Origin: Artemia franciscana
Taxonomy: Eukaryota > Arthropoda > Branchiopoda > Anostraca > Artemiidae
Assembly (NCBI RefSeq): GCF_032884065.1
Contig: NC_088866.1
Span: 33,399,519-33,463,518 of the forward strand
Direction: 5' to 3'
Length of the DNA: 64,000 bases
Below, piece after piece: positions 34,576-53,512 of the stretch. A program made the position numbers and the translations under genes. Numbering within the stretch: position 1 is the first letter of the stretch; each line of letters opens with the position of its first letter. The notes below the pieces were generated by a model that was given only the letters and a program-made list of their open reading frames with translations, did not search any database and had not been told where the DNA came from.

Positions 34576-36082
34576 GCCTCAGGTCACATAGCTACCTACA
34601 GCGTTTGTAAAATTCTAATTGGTATCTATTAACAATCCAAAACACACTTAAGAAGTGAAGTTAGGTTAATTACGATGAAATATACCAAATACGATGATAA
34701 TATAGAAAAAAAATGCGAAAACTGCGACAAGGAATTATGGAAAGCAGGTCGCGCAGACTGCATTAGATTAAAACCTAACCTTACCCACAATCCCATTAAA
34801 ATGTTAAATATTTAATTAATTTATAACTGCATCGTAGTTTTTCTCACTAAAAGTAAGCAAATCATAACCGATTCCAGAGAGGCGAACCAGATTTGTTAGA
34901 TAATACGCAGCATAATTCCTGAATGTGTTATGGACAGTTAAAAAGAACCTTTTAGTTATAGTAAATCTAGGAAAATGTTCTCAAACAATAATTTGTTTGT
35001 TATTTGGATAGAGTTGATGATTTATCGATTTGGTCTGTAGTTGGATCCATGAAATCATCCCTATAAATTACTCTGATGTCAATGTTTGTTTTAGATAAAA
35101 ATACAGTACAAATCTGTGTCTCCTAATAGTTTTCAAATCAATCTTTCAAGATGATTTCAATGTTTCTTTACTTGCTTGTCTTTCTCAGCTCATCCTGGGC
35201 AGGTATCTTGAGATTTTATTATACTATTCTGTCAACTATTTTTTTCGTGTTAACAGTGCTTTGTCGTAAATCCGTTAGTATTTGCTACAGTAGATGAGAC
35301 AGTAAGTTGTGGTAACTAATATCCTTAAAATCGTGTTGGTGACTGTTTAAGTTTATTTTATTTTGCTTCTTTTACAACTACTATAACATGACTGATAAGA
35401 TATTTTTCGGTTGGATTACAATTTTTTTCACAACATTTTTTTATCTCTTTCTTTCATTGTTCTCTTCAGCTTAAACTTTATTAACTTATAATGTTTTTTT
35501 TTTATCTAGCTTATTCCACGGACATAATGCAATCTCAAAATCAAGGATATCCAAAGGATATCCCCCTGAAAATTTTTTTGTCATGCAAACTCCCCCACCT
35601 GCGTATTATTAACGGTTGCTTAATTTTCAAAGTATTTGAAAAAGCCTCTTACAGAAAATTGACCTTCGAAAACCCCCTACCCCATGGAAATTCCTTCCCT
35701 CGCTTAAAACATTTCCCCTAGAGAAAATTCCGACTTGCGAAAAATTTACCCCAACATTTTCCTAACAGTGAAATGCCCTCAAATATTTCTATCAGCCTCA
35801 AGTGGAATATCCTCCCCCCCCAGACAAATCCCTAATGGAACATTTTTCCCTCATGTAAAGCGAAGACTGCATTTTTAAATTAATTGAAAATAAGGGGATG
35901 ATTACTAATAAGCCCGTCGGGTATTGTCAGATTACTAATATCCAGGAAATATAAATAATGTGAACACAAGCGACTTTCATGCATTTGTGTTCAGGGGCTT
36001 CTAGTTTTAGTCGACGCGAGAAGTATTTTAAACATTAAGATAGCCTTAGTCGAGGGAGAGGGGAGGGTTATATATAAATAAG
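34576..36082. other. AT-rich sequence, no gene recognised
   Basis: A 46-codon frame at 34675-34815 begins MKYTKYDDN and has a CENC pair, but it is too short to assign. The stretch near 35560-35880 is C-rich and degenerate. Nothing else was recognised. Confidence 0.4.
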
Positions 36083-37660
<1,578 letters not shown>

Positions 37661-38835
37661 TTATTCATATTTTTTAGTTTTCTTTTTCTCTTTTATTTTT
37701 CAGTTTTTTCCTTTTTTTTTAGTTTTTTTCTTTTTTAGTTTTTAGTTTTTTTTAGTTTTTTACCTTTTTTTAGTTTTTTTTAGTTTTTTTAGTTTTTTAG
37801 CTTTTTTAGTTTTTTTTATTAGTTTTTATTTTTTTTGTAGTTTTTGCCTTTTTTTATTTTTTTCAGTTTTTTTTTAGTTATTAGATTTTTACCTTTTTTT
37901 AGTTTTTTTTTAGTTTTTTAGCTTTTTTAGTTTTTTTTTCTTTTTAGTTTTTTTTGTAGTTTTTACCTTTTTTAGTTTTTTTCTTCTTTTGTATTAGTGT
38001 GAAATAATTCAGACGTCATATGCGGACAAACATGACGTCACCTGATCCATCCACAGATCCACACACAGACAACTTATTTTTATATATATAGATTTATATT
38101 TATATTTTTTATATTTATTAATATTTTTTTAGTTTTCTTTTTTTCTTATTTTTCAGTTTTTTCCTTTTTTTTAGTTTTTTCTTTTTTAGTTTTTAGTTTT
38201 TTTTTGTTTTTTACCTTTTTTTAGTTTTTTTAGTTTTTTTAGTTTTTTAGCTTTTTTAGTTTTTTTATTAGTTTTTAGTTTTTTTTTAGTTTTTGCCTTT
38301 TTTTAGTTTTTTCAGTTTTTTTTAGTTTTTAGTTTTTTACCTTTTTTTAGTTTTTTTTAGTTTTTTAGCTTTTTTAGTTTTTTTTCTTTTTAGTTTTTTT
38401 GTAGTTTTTACCTTTTTTAGTTTTTTTTCTTCTTTTGTATTAGTGTGAAATAATTCAGACGTCATATGCGGACAAACACGACGTCACTCGACAGACAGAC
38501 AGACAGACATAACCCACAAACAACTTATTTTTATATATATTTATTCATATTTTTTTAGTTTTCTTTTTCTCTTTTATTTTTCAGTTTTTTCCTTTTTTTT
38601 AGTTTTTTTCTTTTTTAGTTTTTAGTTTTTTTAGTTTTTTACCTTTTTTTAGTTTTTTTTAGTTTTTTTAGTTTTTTAGCTTTTTTAGTTTTTTTATTAG
38701 TTTTTATTTTTTTTGTAGTTTTTGCCTTTTTTATTTTTTTCAGTTTTTTTTAGTTATTAGATTTTTACCTTTTTTTAGTTTTTTTTAGTTTTTTAGCTTT
38801 TTTAGTTTTTTTTTCTTTTTAGTTTTTTTTGTAGA
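37661..38835 (-). repeat. Tandem run of Helitron 5' segments (3 units)
   Basis: Three further minus-strand 5' segments follow M4. The marker TTAGTGTGAAATAATTCAGA occurs near 37561, 37994 and 38440, i.e. spaced 433 and 447 bp. 5' ends lie near 38092 (a proper A|TC) and 38545. The last unit is cut at 38835 by the duplication breakpoint. No 3' ends occur between units. Confidence 0.75.
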
Positions 38836-39649
38836 GTAAAAAAAAAAATTAACAAAACTAAAAAGAAGGTAAAAACTACAAAAAAACTAAAAAGAAAAAA
38901 AAACTAAAAACTAATAAAAAAACTAAAAAATCTAAAAATCTAAATAAACTAAAAAAGAAAAAAAAAGGAAAAAAATAAAGGAGAAAAACAAAACTAAAAA
39001 ACGAATGTATATACAGACCGGTACACCGGGATACAAATGACGACCGGGACACAGGGAATATAAATAACGACCGGGACACAGGGACACAACTACAACGGGG
39101 ACACCGGGGGAAACAGGGGGATATAAATGACGACCGGGACAAAAAAACTAAAAAGAAATAAAAACTAAAAACTAATAAAAAAAACTAAAAAATCTAAAAA
39201 TCTAAATAAGCTAAAAAAGAAAAAAAAAGGAAAAAAATAAAGGAGAAAAACAAAACTAAAAAACGAATGTATATACAGACCGGGACACCGGGATACAAAT
39301 GATGACCGGGACCCGGGACACAGGGAATATAAATGACGACCGGGACACAGGGACACAACTACAACGGGGACACCGGGGGAAACAGGGGGATAACCTGACA
39401 ATCTATTTATATGCAAAGACAATGGGACAGCAAAGAATGTTGTATATTCGCAAGTTTTACGTAGTTAAAACCATATATATATATATATATATATCTATAT
39501 TCACAGGTGGGACATAGGGACACAACTACAATGGCGCGTAACTATTATGGCGCGTAACGACTTACGCGCGCGGGGGGGCTTGGGGGGGGCGCGAAGCGCC
39601 CCCACCAACTAGGTGTTGGGGTGGCGCGAAGCGCCACCCCAACAGCTAG
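38836..39649 (+). mobile_element. Helitron P1 copy, 5'-truncated at the breakpoint
   Basis: Equivalent of 10928-11741: minisatellite blocks, short helicase tail and the 3' module (39494-39649) ending CTAG|T. Its 5' part is missing because the duplication junction lies at 38836. Confidence 0.85.
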
Positions 39650-39667
39650 TATATATATATATATATA

Positions 39668-42677
<3,010 letters not shown>

Positions 42678-45549
42678 GTCATTCTACAATAAATTCAGAG
42701 CTTGGCATGCACTATTGTAAGTGTCATGTATAGTACCGTTTACAGTGCTCAAATACTCAAAGGATGTCGGACCGGGTACATTCACCAAAAGCAGGCGTAG
42801 AATTAAGCATTCATGTTGATTGGGGTGAACAGTGTAGAGTTTTCCTATTGTGGAATCTTTGAAGATGATAGGTTGGCCGTCGACTGACGTACCCTGTTTT
42901 CGACGTTCAAATACTTTATTTTTAGTATTCCTTCTTTAGTAAGAATCATTTTTGCAAAGCGAAAAGAAAGCGGTTAACTTTGTATCCGGTGGATTCAGGG
43001 CTCTTTGTTGCACGTTGGTTTCCGAGAAATAAACACGTTGACCATTCTGTAAATCTACCGCTAAGTGAACAACAGCTGGACTACGTTCATGTATCGGAAA
43101 TAAAAGAATTCACCAAACAGCTTCATTACTGCTTATGTATCTTCCAGCCTGATATTGTACGATTTCGTCGATATCTTTGATTTCGGGCTGCAAGCTAAAA
43201 ACTGCCATATCACTGCCTTTGTTGACGTATTTACATATGTATTTGATTGCCTTTACGGAATTACAGTATTCAACGTTTATGTGTGCATTAAATTTTTTTG
43301 ATAATAATGGGGAATATGGAACAACCCACTGGTTATCTACTTCGATGGTGGTACCGTTACGCTTCTTCATTATTGCTATTTTACCGCCATCTTCAGTAGA
43401 TCTTCTTCTATATTGTGGGTAACCATCATTGCCAGTAATTGTGTTGGATACTAAAAGTCGAGGATATTGCTTTGTGCACCTTCCTTTTGGCCATGCATGG
43501 TGATTTTTCGTTCAATGCACCGCAAGGTCCATGTATCATATTTTTTACAATAATATCATGTAACCCCTTATCGACATTTTCATCAGGTATTTCAGCAGAA
43601 ATCACATCATCAATTTCGTTCGAAGTAGTTTTTTTTATGTAGCCAGATTAGTATATGTGCGTGTGGCAAACCTCTTTTTTGCCATTCCACTGAGTACATC
43701 CAGCATCGCACTGACCCAAACACTTCAAGTTTTACTATGTAGTTTATCAGTGATTTCAACTTTTGCCGGAAGACACGGGCCGTAATGTCATGTCTATGAA
43801 CCGCCGATTGTCCTTGAAGTAAAAGCTGCCGTATCTCGTCCTAAGATTGGTTACATGTAAATGTAATAAATAAATCTGGACGACCATAGAGACGAACATA
43901 CGCAATAGCATCTTGAGCATATTCATGCATATGACGGGGACTGCCAGCATATGACGAAGGTAAAATTGTTAATCTTCCAACGTTTGTGGTATTACCGTCA
44001 TTTACAACTGCATCTCGCAAATGAATGTATTGTTCAGAGCGTTGCTTGGTCTGATTCAGGCGGATATATAGCAAACGTTCTGATTCAATTTTAGCATACA
44101 TATCAACGACGTATTGGTGAAACAATTGACGGCATTTTAAAATATAATTTTCTTCATCCTGCCGAATCATTAGTCTATAGGAATAATAGTGCATTGCACT
44201 GCATTTCTTATTAATTTCTTTGTTAGTGGCTGGATTCATCAATTTAATATTAAAGTGATAGCTGTCGGCTCCATCCCAAAAAATGATAGGATATTGTAGG
44301 GCATCGTAGCATCGATGAGTTTCCGCAATTCTTAACAACTGAGCGTTTCGCTTATGAAGAATAATATCTCGAGGTAAAAACTGATCACCGACCATAACGA
44401 TTGCCACTTAGTCAATAGTTGGAGCATTGTATCTACGCACATGTTGGCCAGGAGGCGTTTTGTCAGCGGAAATAACAATTTTATGCGTATTAGTAGGCAT
44501 CAAATCGTGGCTGTTTTGAACAGACGCACTAAATTATTATTTTCGTGGAAAAGATGTTGCAATGGGGAAACGATTGTCCTTTCAACGTTGGGAGAAATTT
44601 CGCAACTTGCATCCAATTCAGAATTTCTATCACTGATGAAGTACAATTGTAAAAATTTATAATTCTCGCCTGAGAATGGTAGAAGGGACCCTGCTCTATG
44701 ATAAATTTGCCCTTTTACTTTGAAAGTAGACATAAATGTATCTTGATTTTCGATTTGGGCTCCAAACGACGTCATTTGGAAACATGAGTTATATTTTCTG
44801 ATTTGTGATAAAAAACGCTTAGATTCTGACGTAGTTCCAGTAAGGAAAGTCTTCAATGGCTCTGGTGGTGCAGCCAATAGAGGAAGTTTAACTTTTCCCG
44901 AGGCGCAACACATTCCCATTGTTTTACCATTGAATTTCAAGGCCTTGCAATAGGGACAAATTTTAGACATAGTCCCGATTTGAACACATCTACTCAAGCT
45001 ATAATCATCGACTGGGCTGTACCTGAATGCCAGGCGATAACTTTCAGGTTGCTCTGATTCCTCGGCATGCTTTCTTTTCTTACTTTCTCTATCAGCAGCA
45101 AGCCTGATTTCTTGCTGTTCTTGTGATTCCTCGGCACGCCTTCTTTTTTCACTTTCTCTTTTAGCAGCAAGTCTGGTTTCATGTTACTCTGGTAGTTCCT
45201 TGGCATGCCTTCTTTTTTCACTTTCTCTTTTAGCAGCAAGTCTGGTATCATGTTGCTCTGGTAGTTCCTTGGCACGCCTTCTTTTTTCACTTTCTCTTTT
45301 AGCAGCAAATCTGATTTCGCGTTGCTCTGGTAGTTCCTCGGCACGCTTTCTGTTCTATCTTTCTCTATCAGCCTCCAGCCTGTTTTCTTGCTGTTCTTTT
45401 GATTCCTCGGCACGCTTTCTTTTCTTACTTCCTCTATCAGCAGCAAGTTTTTTGGCATAGACTCTTTGAGCATCTTCCTCGGCTGTTGCCATTGTAAGTT
45501 CATCAGTCATTTTACAGTTAAACATTAATAGATTTCCCCGTGAACGCAT
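42678..45549 (-). pseudogene. Helitron Rep pseudogene, copy 2
   Basis: Same as 17151-20022 with all nonsense codons and frameshifts shared, so the gene was already dead before duplication. The HUH His-Ala-His is at 43655-43663 and the tyrosine pair at about 43227-43241. Confidence 0.88.
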
Positions 45550-46441
45550 GTCTTAAATACCTTTAATGACATCACCGTCATAACAAAAATGACGACAACT
45601 AACTTCATGACGTCAGTCAACACACAAACATGACGTCACCCGACAGACCCAAACACACAGAGACAACTTATTTTTATATTTATACTATACTGAAGAATAC
45701 TGAAGAATGAATCTTATCTTATTTTTGCTTATTTGAAACTAGCGTTAAAGCGTATATCAACTGGTATGTTTAAGCTTAACTTAGTGAATCAGTAAATAAA
45801 TTGTAAACTTACCCACTTGACTGTGTCACAGCTCTTTCTTAATGTTACTTTGGTACTAGTTGGGATTATATACTAACCATTATTGAGAAATAGTTACAAA
45901 ATACCTACAACCACAAAAATTACTTAACTTTTGTCAATATGATAGAGCTGTATAGTCTAAAAAACAAGAGATGGCCGAAGGGGTTAGAAAACATATTGAC
46001 TATAAGCCACTCTGATAACAAGAACAGAGCTGCTGGACCCGTCATCAGTGTGGGTGTTTATTCTTGTGCTCAATTCGAAATTGCTAAGTTTATGACTGTT
46101 TACCATGCAAACCGAGGTACAAGTAAAGAGACAAGTCATCAAATGGAGGGTAGTAGGAGATCTTTCAGAAAACTAGCATTGGTACCACATCATATTTATC
46201 ATTGAGAGGTTGTAAGTTTGCCCAACTGGTGCTAGAACTCACACAAAGGAAGTATTTTGGGATTTTTAGAGTGGTGCTAGCAAATGTTTTTAGCATCTGC
46301 AAAATACAAGTAATTTCTGGGGGCATTCGTAAAAAGAAAACTAAGAAGACATTATATAAAAAGTTTTAATGATAAAAAACTCGAGCAACAAATTACATAA
46401 GCAAATTACTCTATATATAAGAAAAATATTGTAAAAAGTCC

Positions 46442-47401
46442 ATGATAAACGTGAAGGTTCAGTGCTCAGTAGAAAATAACTATCATCAAGTATTTATTCG
46501 TAGTAAATTTGCAACTTTTATTCTTCTTTTAGTTCAGAAGCATCCAGACTCAAAAAACGGAGCATATTGTGCAGATGGATGGAGCCTAGTTTGCAGCAAT
46601 GAAAATGACTGTAGCTGCTTTCAATACGTTGACGGCTACGTTCGCTACGAAATTGCTGAACAGATTTGTAATGGTTTCGGAGGAGAATTACCCTCAATCC
46701 ATTCAGAAGATAAGAACAAGTTTCTTTACGTGTTTCCAGACGACTTACGACGCGGTGCTTGGATAGGACTGAGAAGAGTTAATAATTCCTTTATATGGGT
46801 GGATGAAAGCGATTTGAACTATGCCAGCTGGAACGATGATGCACCCACAAATGGGGCCAATTCCAGTGACTGTGTTCATTATGTTGGATACGAAGACGAG
46901 GGCTATATCGTGCCCTTCAAATGGCGTGATAGTCCTTGTACTGAACTACGACCAATATTCTGTGAAATGCCACTTTCTAAACCAACAACTACAGTTCCAC
47001 CACCTACAACGCAGCAACCCGATCCATGCCCTAATAACTATACAGAAAGATGCTTCCAAAACAACGTCTGCTATTGCTATTCAGTCAAACAAAAAATGTA
47101 CTGGGGAGATGGGATTGCTGCTTGTAGAAATGAAGGAGCTGATATGATTTCGATACACTCCAGTGAAGAAAATAGCTTTATCCGGGAGATAGCAGGATCA
47201 GAAATTGTGTGGATTGGTTGCTTGTATAATTCAACATACTGGGTGGATGGCACCAACATGAATTATGAGAACTGGCTCAGTTCCTATAATAGTCACAATT
47301 TAGGATATATGAGCTTTGAGTATAGTGGATATTGGAGGGGGTCTATAAATATTGGTGAATATATGACTGTCGTGTGCAAGAAGCCAACGTATCGCAACTA
47401 A
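46442..47401 (+). CDS. Two-domain C-type lectin, copy 2
   Basis: The 319-codon frame is identical at the protein level to 20915-21874, with the same two domains, linker and probable splice acceptors (pyrimidine tract ending about 46532 or 46537). If the duplication is real, the organism has two identical tandem lectin genes about 25.5 kb apart and dosage may be doubled. If it is an assembly or haplotype artefact, there is one gene. The missing upstream exon(s) cannot be seen in either copy, including the sequence between the Rep remnant and the lectin. Confidence 0.85.
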   Translation: MINVKVQCSVENNYHQVFIRSKFATFILLLVQKHPDSKNGAYCADGWSLVCSNENDCSCFQYVDGYVRYEIAEQICNGFGGELPSIHSEDKNKFLYVFPDDLRRGAWIGLRRVNNSFIWVDESDLNYASWNDDAPTNGANSSDCVHYVGYEDEGYIVPFKWRDSPCTELRPIFCEMPLSKPTTTVPPPTTQQPDPCPNNYTERCFQNNVCYCYSVKQKMYWGDGIAACRNEGADMISIHSSEENSFIREIAGSEIVWIGCLYNSTYWVDGTNMNYENWLSSYNSHNLGYMSFEYSGYWRGSINIGEYMTVVCKKPTYRN

Positions 47402-48047
47402 GTAAAAAAGAAAAACATTACACATACATTTACTATGGAACAACTTTCTAGCTCAAAATGTTTGAAATAGAGTTAAATATGAAGTTTTTTTGTAAAAATG
47501 TATAGTTAATTTTCAAAAGACTAACAAATTAAAAAAAATCATAATTGAGTAATGTTCTAATTTTTGCTTTAATTTAATAAGAGGAAATAACTGAAAAGAG
47601 GCTTGAAGACCAATAAAAATATTTCTAATGTGTAAGAAATTGTTTGGCTCCCAGACCCTGTCCCAAATAACTAATCAAGTCATTTTATCCTTCCATAATA
47701 AGGTAACGTGCCTGGAAATTTCAAGTTAATCCCCCTATCGCAACTAACCAAAATAGAAAAAACATAACACTTACGTTTACAATGGAACAACTGTCTTACT
47801 GAAAACTGTTTGAAACAGAGTTACATCTGAAGTTGTTTTAAATATGTATAGTTGTATAATTTATTTTCCAAGGATACACAAATAAAAAAAAAATCATAAT
47901 TGAGTACTGTTCTAATTTTTGCTTTACTTCAATAAAAGGAAAACCGTGTCCCCCTAACCGTGTCCGAAGCAACTAATCAAGGTCATCTTACCGTCCCATC
48001 ATAAAGCACAGTGTCTGAAAATTTCAGTTTCATCCCCCTAACCACGA
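47391..48047. repeat. Lectin 3'-flank tandem duplication, copy 2
   Basis: Equivalent of 21864-22520. The AATAAA candidate is at 47612-47617. Confidence 0.8.
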
Positions 48048-48718
48048 GACAAAACAGGGAAGACCTACAAAAACTGTTTATTTTAATATGTGAATATAAA
48101 GAGTTTCCGCAGAGAAAAGATTCCTCCTCTCCTGCTATCAAATTTAACATTTGTCTCTGTACATAAACTACCCCAATAATGGTATTTTCTTCAAAAATAA
48201 GAATTTTACCTGAAAAATAATGTTTTCTTAGTATTTAACTTTAAAATATCGAAAAAAAACCATAACGACTGGATTATTTATGTCGCTAAAATTGGGAGTC
48301 TGGTCCTCTACCGACTGAGCTTGCCATTCCTGTTAAGTGGTTTCACGCCTTTTTTGCGTTAATGTATAAAAAAATTGGTTTTTTATAGGATATAGTTAGG
48401 GACCCTTAAGAATCACCAAAACAATGGTTGGAAAGAGACATCTCTATATACTGTTTCGGTAGGTTTTCCATGTATTTGTAATATTGTTGTACTCTAGCTT
48501 TTTAGGTTCCACGTTTGTCTGAATGCTCAACTCAAAAAGACTTAACCGAACCAAATCGGAAAGAAAAACCAATTTTTTGGCTCGAGAAATAATTGAAATA
48601 CTAGAATGCATTAATCTAAAAGTACCTAGGATGCTAACATAAATTTTTATTCTTTTAAATTCATAATTAGCGCAATGATTTTGCAATAGACATTTGAAAG
48701 TGGTGTTTTTTCCTTTAG

Positions 48719-48805
48719 TTGCATTTTTATTGTTGGCATGAACATCAAAATTGCACCATGCCATTTAAATGGCACGATAGTCCTTATACAGTACTGTGAA
48801 AAATC
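48719..48805 (+). pseudogene. C-type lectin domain fragment, copy 2
   Basis: Equivalent of 23192-23278. The surrounding region carries one of the few substitutions between the copies (48440 A against 22913 G). Confidence 0.55.
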
Positions 48806-49212
48806 CTGAACGAAGAGTCTTTCAATAATTATAAATATAGTTTCACCCAAGGGTAGTCCTATAAAAGCTACATCTGTCCTTTCTGTTTAGTACGATTGGC
48901 CAGACAACACATATATATTGTCTATAATTACACATAATTATTGATGGTAATCACCATCAATAATTAATTGAAATCAATAATTAATTCAATAAATAATTGA
49001 AACTCAAAACGAGCAGAAACTAAGAGGAATACGTCTGATGCCCCCCCCCCGGTGCCTTCTAAAGACCAAAAAAATCTTGCACTTTACTGAAAATAACCGT
49101 TGTTTAAAGTTTTTTGTTCGTTATTTTGAGCTATGTGTTTTTATTTCTCTTTATATCAAAAAATAAAGATAAGGAAATCACCGTTATAACCAAGACAACT
49201 GAAAAAACTCAA

Positions 49213-50590
49213 TCTATATATATATAAAAATAAGTTGTCTGTCTGTCTGTGGATCTGTGGATCAGGTGACGTCATGTTTCTGTGTCGACTGACGTCATGT
49301 TTTCGACTGACGAAATTACGAAATTACATTGGGACACAAATGACGACCAGGACACCGGCACATAGGGAATATAAATGACGACCGGGACACTCAAAGAGAA
49401 AGCGACCGGGACACAAGGAATGTTCAATTAGCAATTACCATCAACAAAACACCGTTAACAAACCATCACAAATGACGACCGGGACACAGGGAGTATAAAT
49501 GACGACCAGGACATAAGTAAAAAAAAAAACTAAAAAAAAGGTAAAAACTACAAGAAAACTAAAAAGAAAAAAAACAAACTAAAAACTAATAAAAAAACTA
49601 AAAAAGCTAAAAAACTAAAAAAACTAAAAAATAAAAAAAACTAAAAAAGGAAACAAAAAGAAAAATAAAGGAGAAAAACAAAACTAAAAAAACTAAAAAG
49701 AAAAAACAAACTAAAACTAAAACTGAAACTAAAAAAATAAAAATAAAAAAAAACTAAAAAGAAAAAAGAAAAAAAACTAAAAAAACTAAAAAAATGTAAA
49801 AACCAAAAAAACTAAAAAGAAAAAAAGGGGAAAAGTACAAAAATTTATTTCATCATTTACCATTTCAAAAACGAATGTATATACAGACTGGGACACCGGA
49901 ATACAAATGACGACCGGGACACAGGGAATATAAATGACGACCGGGACACAGGGACACAACTACAACGGGGGCGCCGGGGGGCACAGGGGGATATATAAAT
50001 GACGATGGGGACACAGAGAATGTTCGATTAGCAATCACCATCAACAAAGCTCAAGGGGAATCATTAGAATCATGAGGTATAACTAAAAAAAACTAAAAAA
50101 AAGGCAGAAAACTAAAACCTAAAAAAAATAGCCATTCAAAAACGAATGTATATACAGACTGGGACACCGGGACACGAATGACGACCGGGACACCGGGACA
50201 CAAGGAATATCAATGACGCCCGGGACCCTCAAAGAGAATTCACAGACTGGGACACCGGGACATAAATGACGACCGGAACACATGGAATACAAATGACGAC
50301 CGGGACACCGGGGGGCACACGGGGATATATAAATGACGACGGCGACACAGGGAATCGTCGATTAGCAATCACCATCAACAAAGCTCAAGGAAATCATTAG
50401 AATCATGAGGTATAGATCTGAATACGGATTGTTTTCCCATGGACCATTATATGTTGCATGTTCAAGAGTCGGTAAACCTGACAATCTATTTATATGCACA
50501 GACAATGGGACAGCAAAGAATGTTGTATATGTTGTATATATTTAAAACACCAAAATGTTGTATAATGTTGTATTTAAAACACCAAAATGA
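49213..50590 (+). mobile_element. Helitron P4, copy 2
   Basis: A|TC at 49213. Same structure as 23686-25063, again lacking a 3' hairpin after the helicase tail. Confidence 0.7.
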
Positions 50591-50592
50591 AC

Positions 50593-50669
50593 ATGCTGGA
50601 GTAGTCACTCGGTGAGAGAGGGTGTCAGAACGGAGAATGAAGGTCCCAGGTTCAAATCCTGGTTAGGCT
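50593..50669 (+). tRNA. tRNA-like sequence, copy 2
   Basis: Equivalent of 25066-25142, with the same A-box, B-box and intact T-arm and unpaired acceptor arms. Confidence 0.4.
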
Positions 50670-51147
50670 AAAAAAGGTAAAAAACTAAAAACTAAAAAAA
50701 ACTGAAAAAACTAAAAAAAGGCAAAAACTACAAAAAAAACTAAAAACTAATAAAAAAATAAAAAAGCCGAAAAACTAAAAAAACTAAAGAAACTAAAAAA
50801 AGGAAAAAACTTAAAAAACTAAAAACTAAAAAAAACTAAAAAAAAGGAAAAATGAAAAATAGAAGAGAAAAAGAATACTAATAAAATTAAAAATAAAAAT
50901 AAAAAAAAATAAAAAAGATAAAAAGCTAAAAAAAGTAAAAACCAATAAAAAACTAAAAAGAAAAAAAGGTAAAAAACTAAAAAAAATTTCATCTAAAAAA
51001 CTAAAAAAAACTAAAAAAGGTAAAAACTAAAAGAACTAAAAAAGTAAAAAAAAACTAAAAAAAGGAAAAAACTGAAAAATAAGCGGGATATAAAACAGGG
51101 GGATATAAATGACGACCGGGACACCGGGACATAAGGAATATAAATGA

Positions 51148-52043
51148 ATCAGAAAATACAACTCATGTTTCCAAATGACGTCGTTTGGAGCCCAAATTGA
51201 AAATCCAGATCAATTTATGTCTACTTTCAAAGTAAAAGGGCAAATTTATCATAGAGCAGGGTCTCTTCTACCATTCTCAGGCGAGAATCATAAATTTTTA
51301 CAATTGTACTTCATCAGTGATAGAAATTCTGAATTGAATGCACGTTGCGAAATTTCTCCCAACATTGAAAGGACAATCGTTTCCCAATTACAACATCTTT
51401 TCCACGAAAATAATAATTTAGTGCGTCTGTTCAAAACAGCCATCGATTTGATGCCTACTTATACGCATAAAATTGTTATTTCCGCTGACAAAACGCCTCC
51501 TGGCCAACATGTGCGTAGATACAATGCTCCAACTATCGACGAAGTGGCCATCGTTATGGTCGGTGATCAGTTTTTACCTCGAGATATTATTCTCAGGGTT
51601 TCCACCACACGTGCTACAACTAAAAATAGGCCTACCAATAATACTTTAAAGAAATATAAACCACCAAAGCTTTGCTATGGCACTCGACTTGCCGTAAAAA
51701 AAAACAATGGAAAACCTAATAGAGGCCACAATCTTGACAGGGCCTTTTGAGGGTGAGGCTGCTCTTATTCCTCGCATTCCCAAGATTCCAACGGATCTGC
51801 CTTTTCAATTTAAAAGATTGCAATTCCCAATTCGATTAGCATTTGCAATCACCATTAACAAAGCTCAAGGTCAATCATTAGAAAAATGTGGTATAGATCT
51901 TAATACTGATTGTTTTTCCCATTGACAATTGTACGTTGCATGTTCGAGGGTCGGTAAACCTGACAATCTATTTATATGCAGCGACAATTGGACAGCGAAG
52001 AATGTTGTATATTCGCAAGTTTTACGCAGTTAATTTGTATTTT
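51148..52043 (+). pseudogene. Helitron Rep-helicase deletion chimera, copy 2
   Basis: Equivalent of 25621-26516. The deletion junction at about 51593, the nine-A frameshift and the TGA are all shared with copy 1. Confidence 0.83.
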
Positions 52044-52218
52044 ATCTATCTATCTATCTATCTATCTATATGAAAACAAGTTGTATGTATGCATGTTTGT
52101 TTGTTTGTAAAAAGAGCGTTTGCATATGATGTCATTATTAGTACATACGGCTTTGTATATGCAGAGACAATGGGAAAGCCAAGAATGTTGTATATTCGCA
52201 ATTTTTACGTAGTTTAAC

Positions 52219-53072
52219 TCCTGCAGACGAAATGAATGCTTGCCTAAAAAATTCTAATTTATAGGCACACGTAAAAATATTAAAATTAACTACAAATATG
52301 CGTGTCCGATTGCAAAACGATGACTCTGGTCAAACAGTAGACTCAATTTCAGGACGTATATAACTACCTGCTGATTTCTGTAATTTAGTGACGTCCAAAA
52401 ATGAATTGATTGAAAAAGTATTTCCGAATATTCTAAAAAATTATAAAAATAATAAATGGCTAAGTGAAAGAGCGATTCTCGCACCCAAAAATATAGACGT
52501 CCACGAAATCAAAAATATTGTTTTGAACAAGATTCGAGACCAGACAGTCCTTTACAAGTCAGTCGACACAGTTTTGGAACCAAATGAAGCGGTTTATTAT
52601 CCATCTGAATTTTTAAATTCCATAGATCCTTCAGGGTTTCCACCACACGTGCTACAACTAAAAATAGGCGTACCAATAATACTTTTAAGAAATATCAACC
52701 CACCAAAGCTTTGCAATGGCACGCGACTTGCCGTAAAAAAAAACAATGGAAAACCTAATAGAGGCCACAATCTTGACAGGGCCTTATGAGGGTGATGCTG
52801 TTCTTATTCATCGCGTTCCCATGATTCCAACGGATCTGCTTTTTCAATTTAAAAGATTGCAATTCCCAATTCGATTAGTATTTGCAATCACCATTAACAA
52901 AGCTCAAGGTCAATCATTAGAAAAATGTGGTATAGATCTTAATCCTGATTGTTTTTCCCATGGACAATTGTACGTTGCATGTTCGAGGGTCGGTAAACCT
53001 GACAATGTATTTATATGCAGCGACAATTGGACAGCGAAGAATGTTGTTTATTCGCAAGTTTTACGCAGTTAA
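52219..53072 (+). pseudogene. Helitron helicase C-terminal half, copy 2
   Basis: Equivalent of 26692-27545 with the same stops and the same nine-A frameshift. Confidence 0.85.
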
Positions 53073-53270
53073 TTTGTATTGTATCTATCTATCTATCTAT
53101 CTATATAAAAACGAGTTATGTGGATGCATGTTTGTTTGTTTGTAAAAAGAGCGTTTGTATATGACGTCATTATTAGTACATACGACTTTGCATATGCACA
53201 GACAATGGGAAAGCCAAGAATGTTGTTTATTCGCAATTTTTGCGTAGTTTGAAACACATATATAAATCTA

Positions 53271-53426
53271 TCTATATTTACAGGTGGGACACAGGGACAC
53301 AACTACAATGGCGCATAACTAATATGGCGCGTAACGACTTACGCGTGCGGGGGGGCTTGGGGGGGGGGCGCGAAGCGCCCCACCAACTAGGTGTTGGGGT
53401 GGCGCGAAGCGCCACCCCAACAGCTA

Positions 53427-53427
<1 letters not shown>
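53271..53427 (+). mobile_element. Helitron 3' module, copy 2
   Basis: Equivalent of 27744-27900; CTAG|T at 53424-53427. Confidence 0.8.
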
Positions 53428-53509
<82 letters not shown>

Positions 53510-53512
<3 letters not shown>
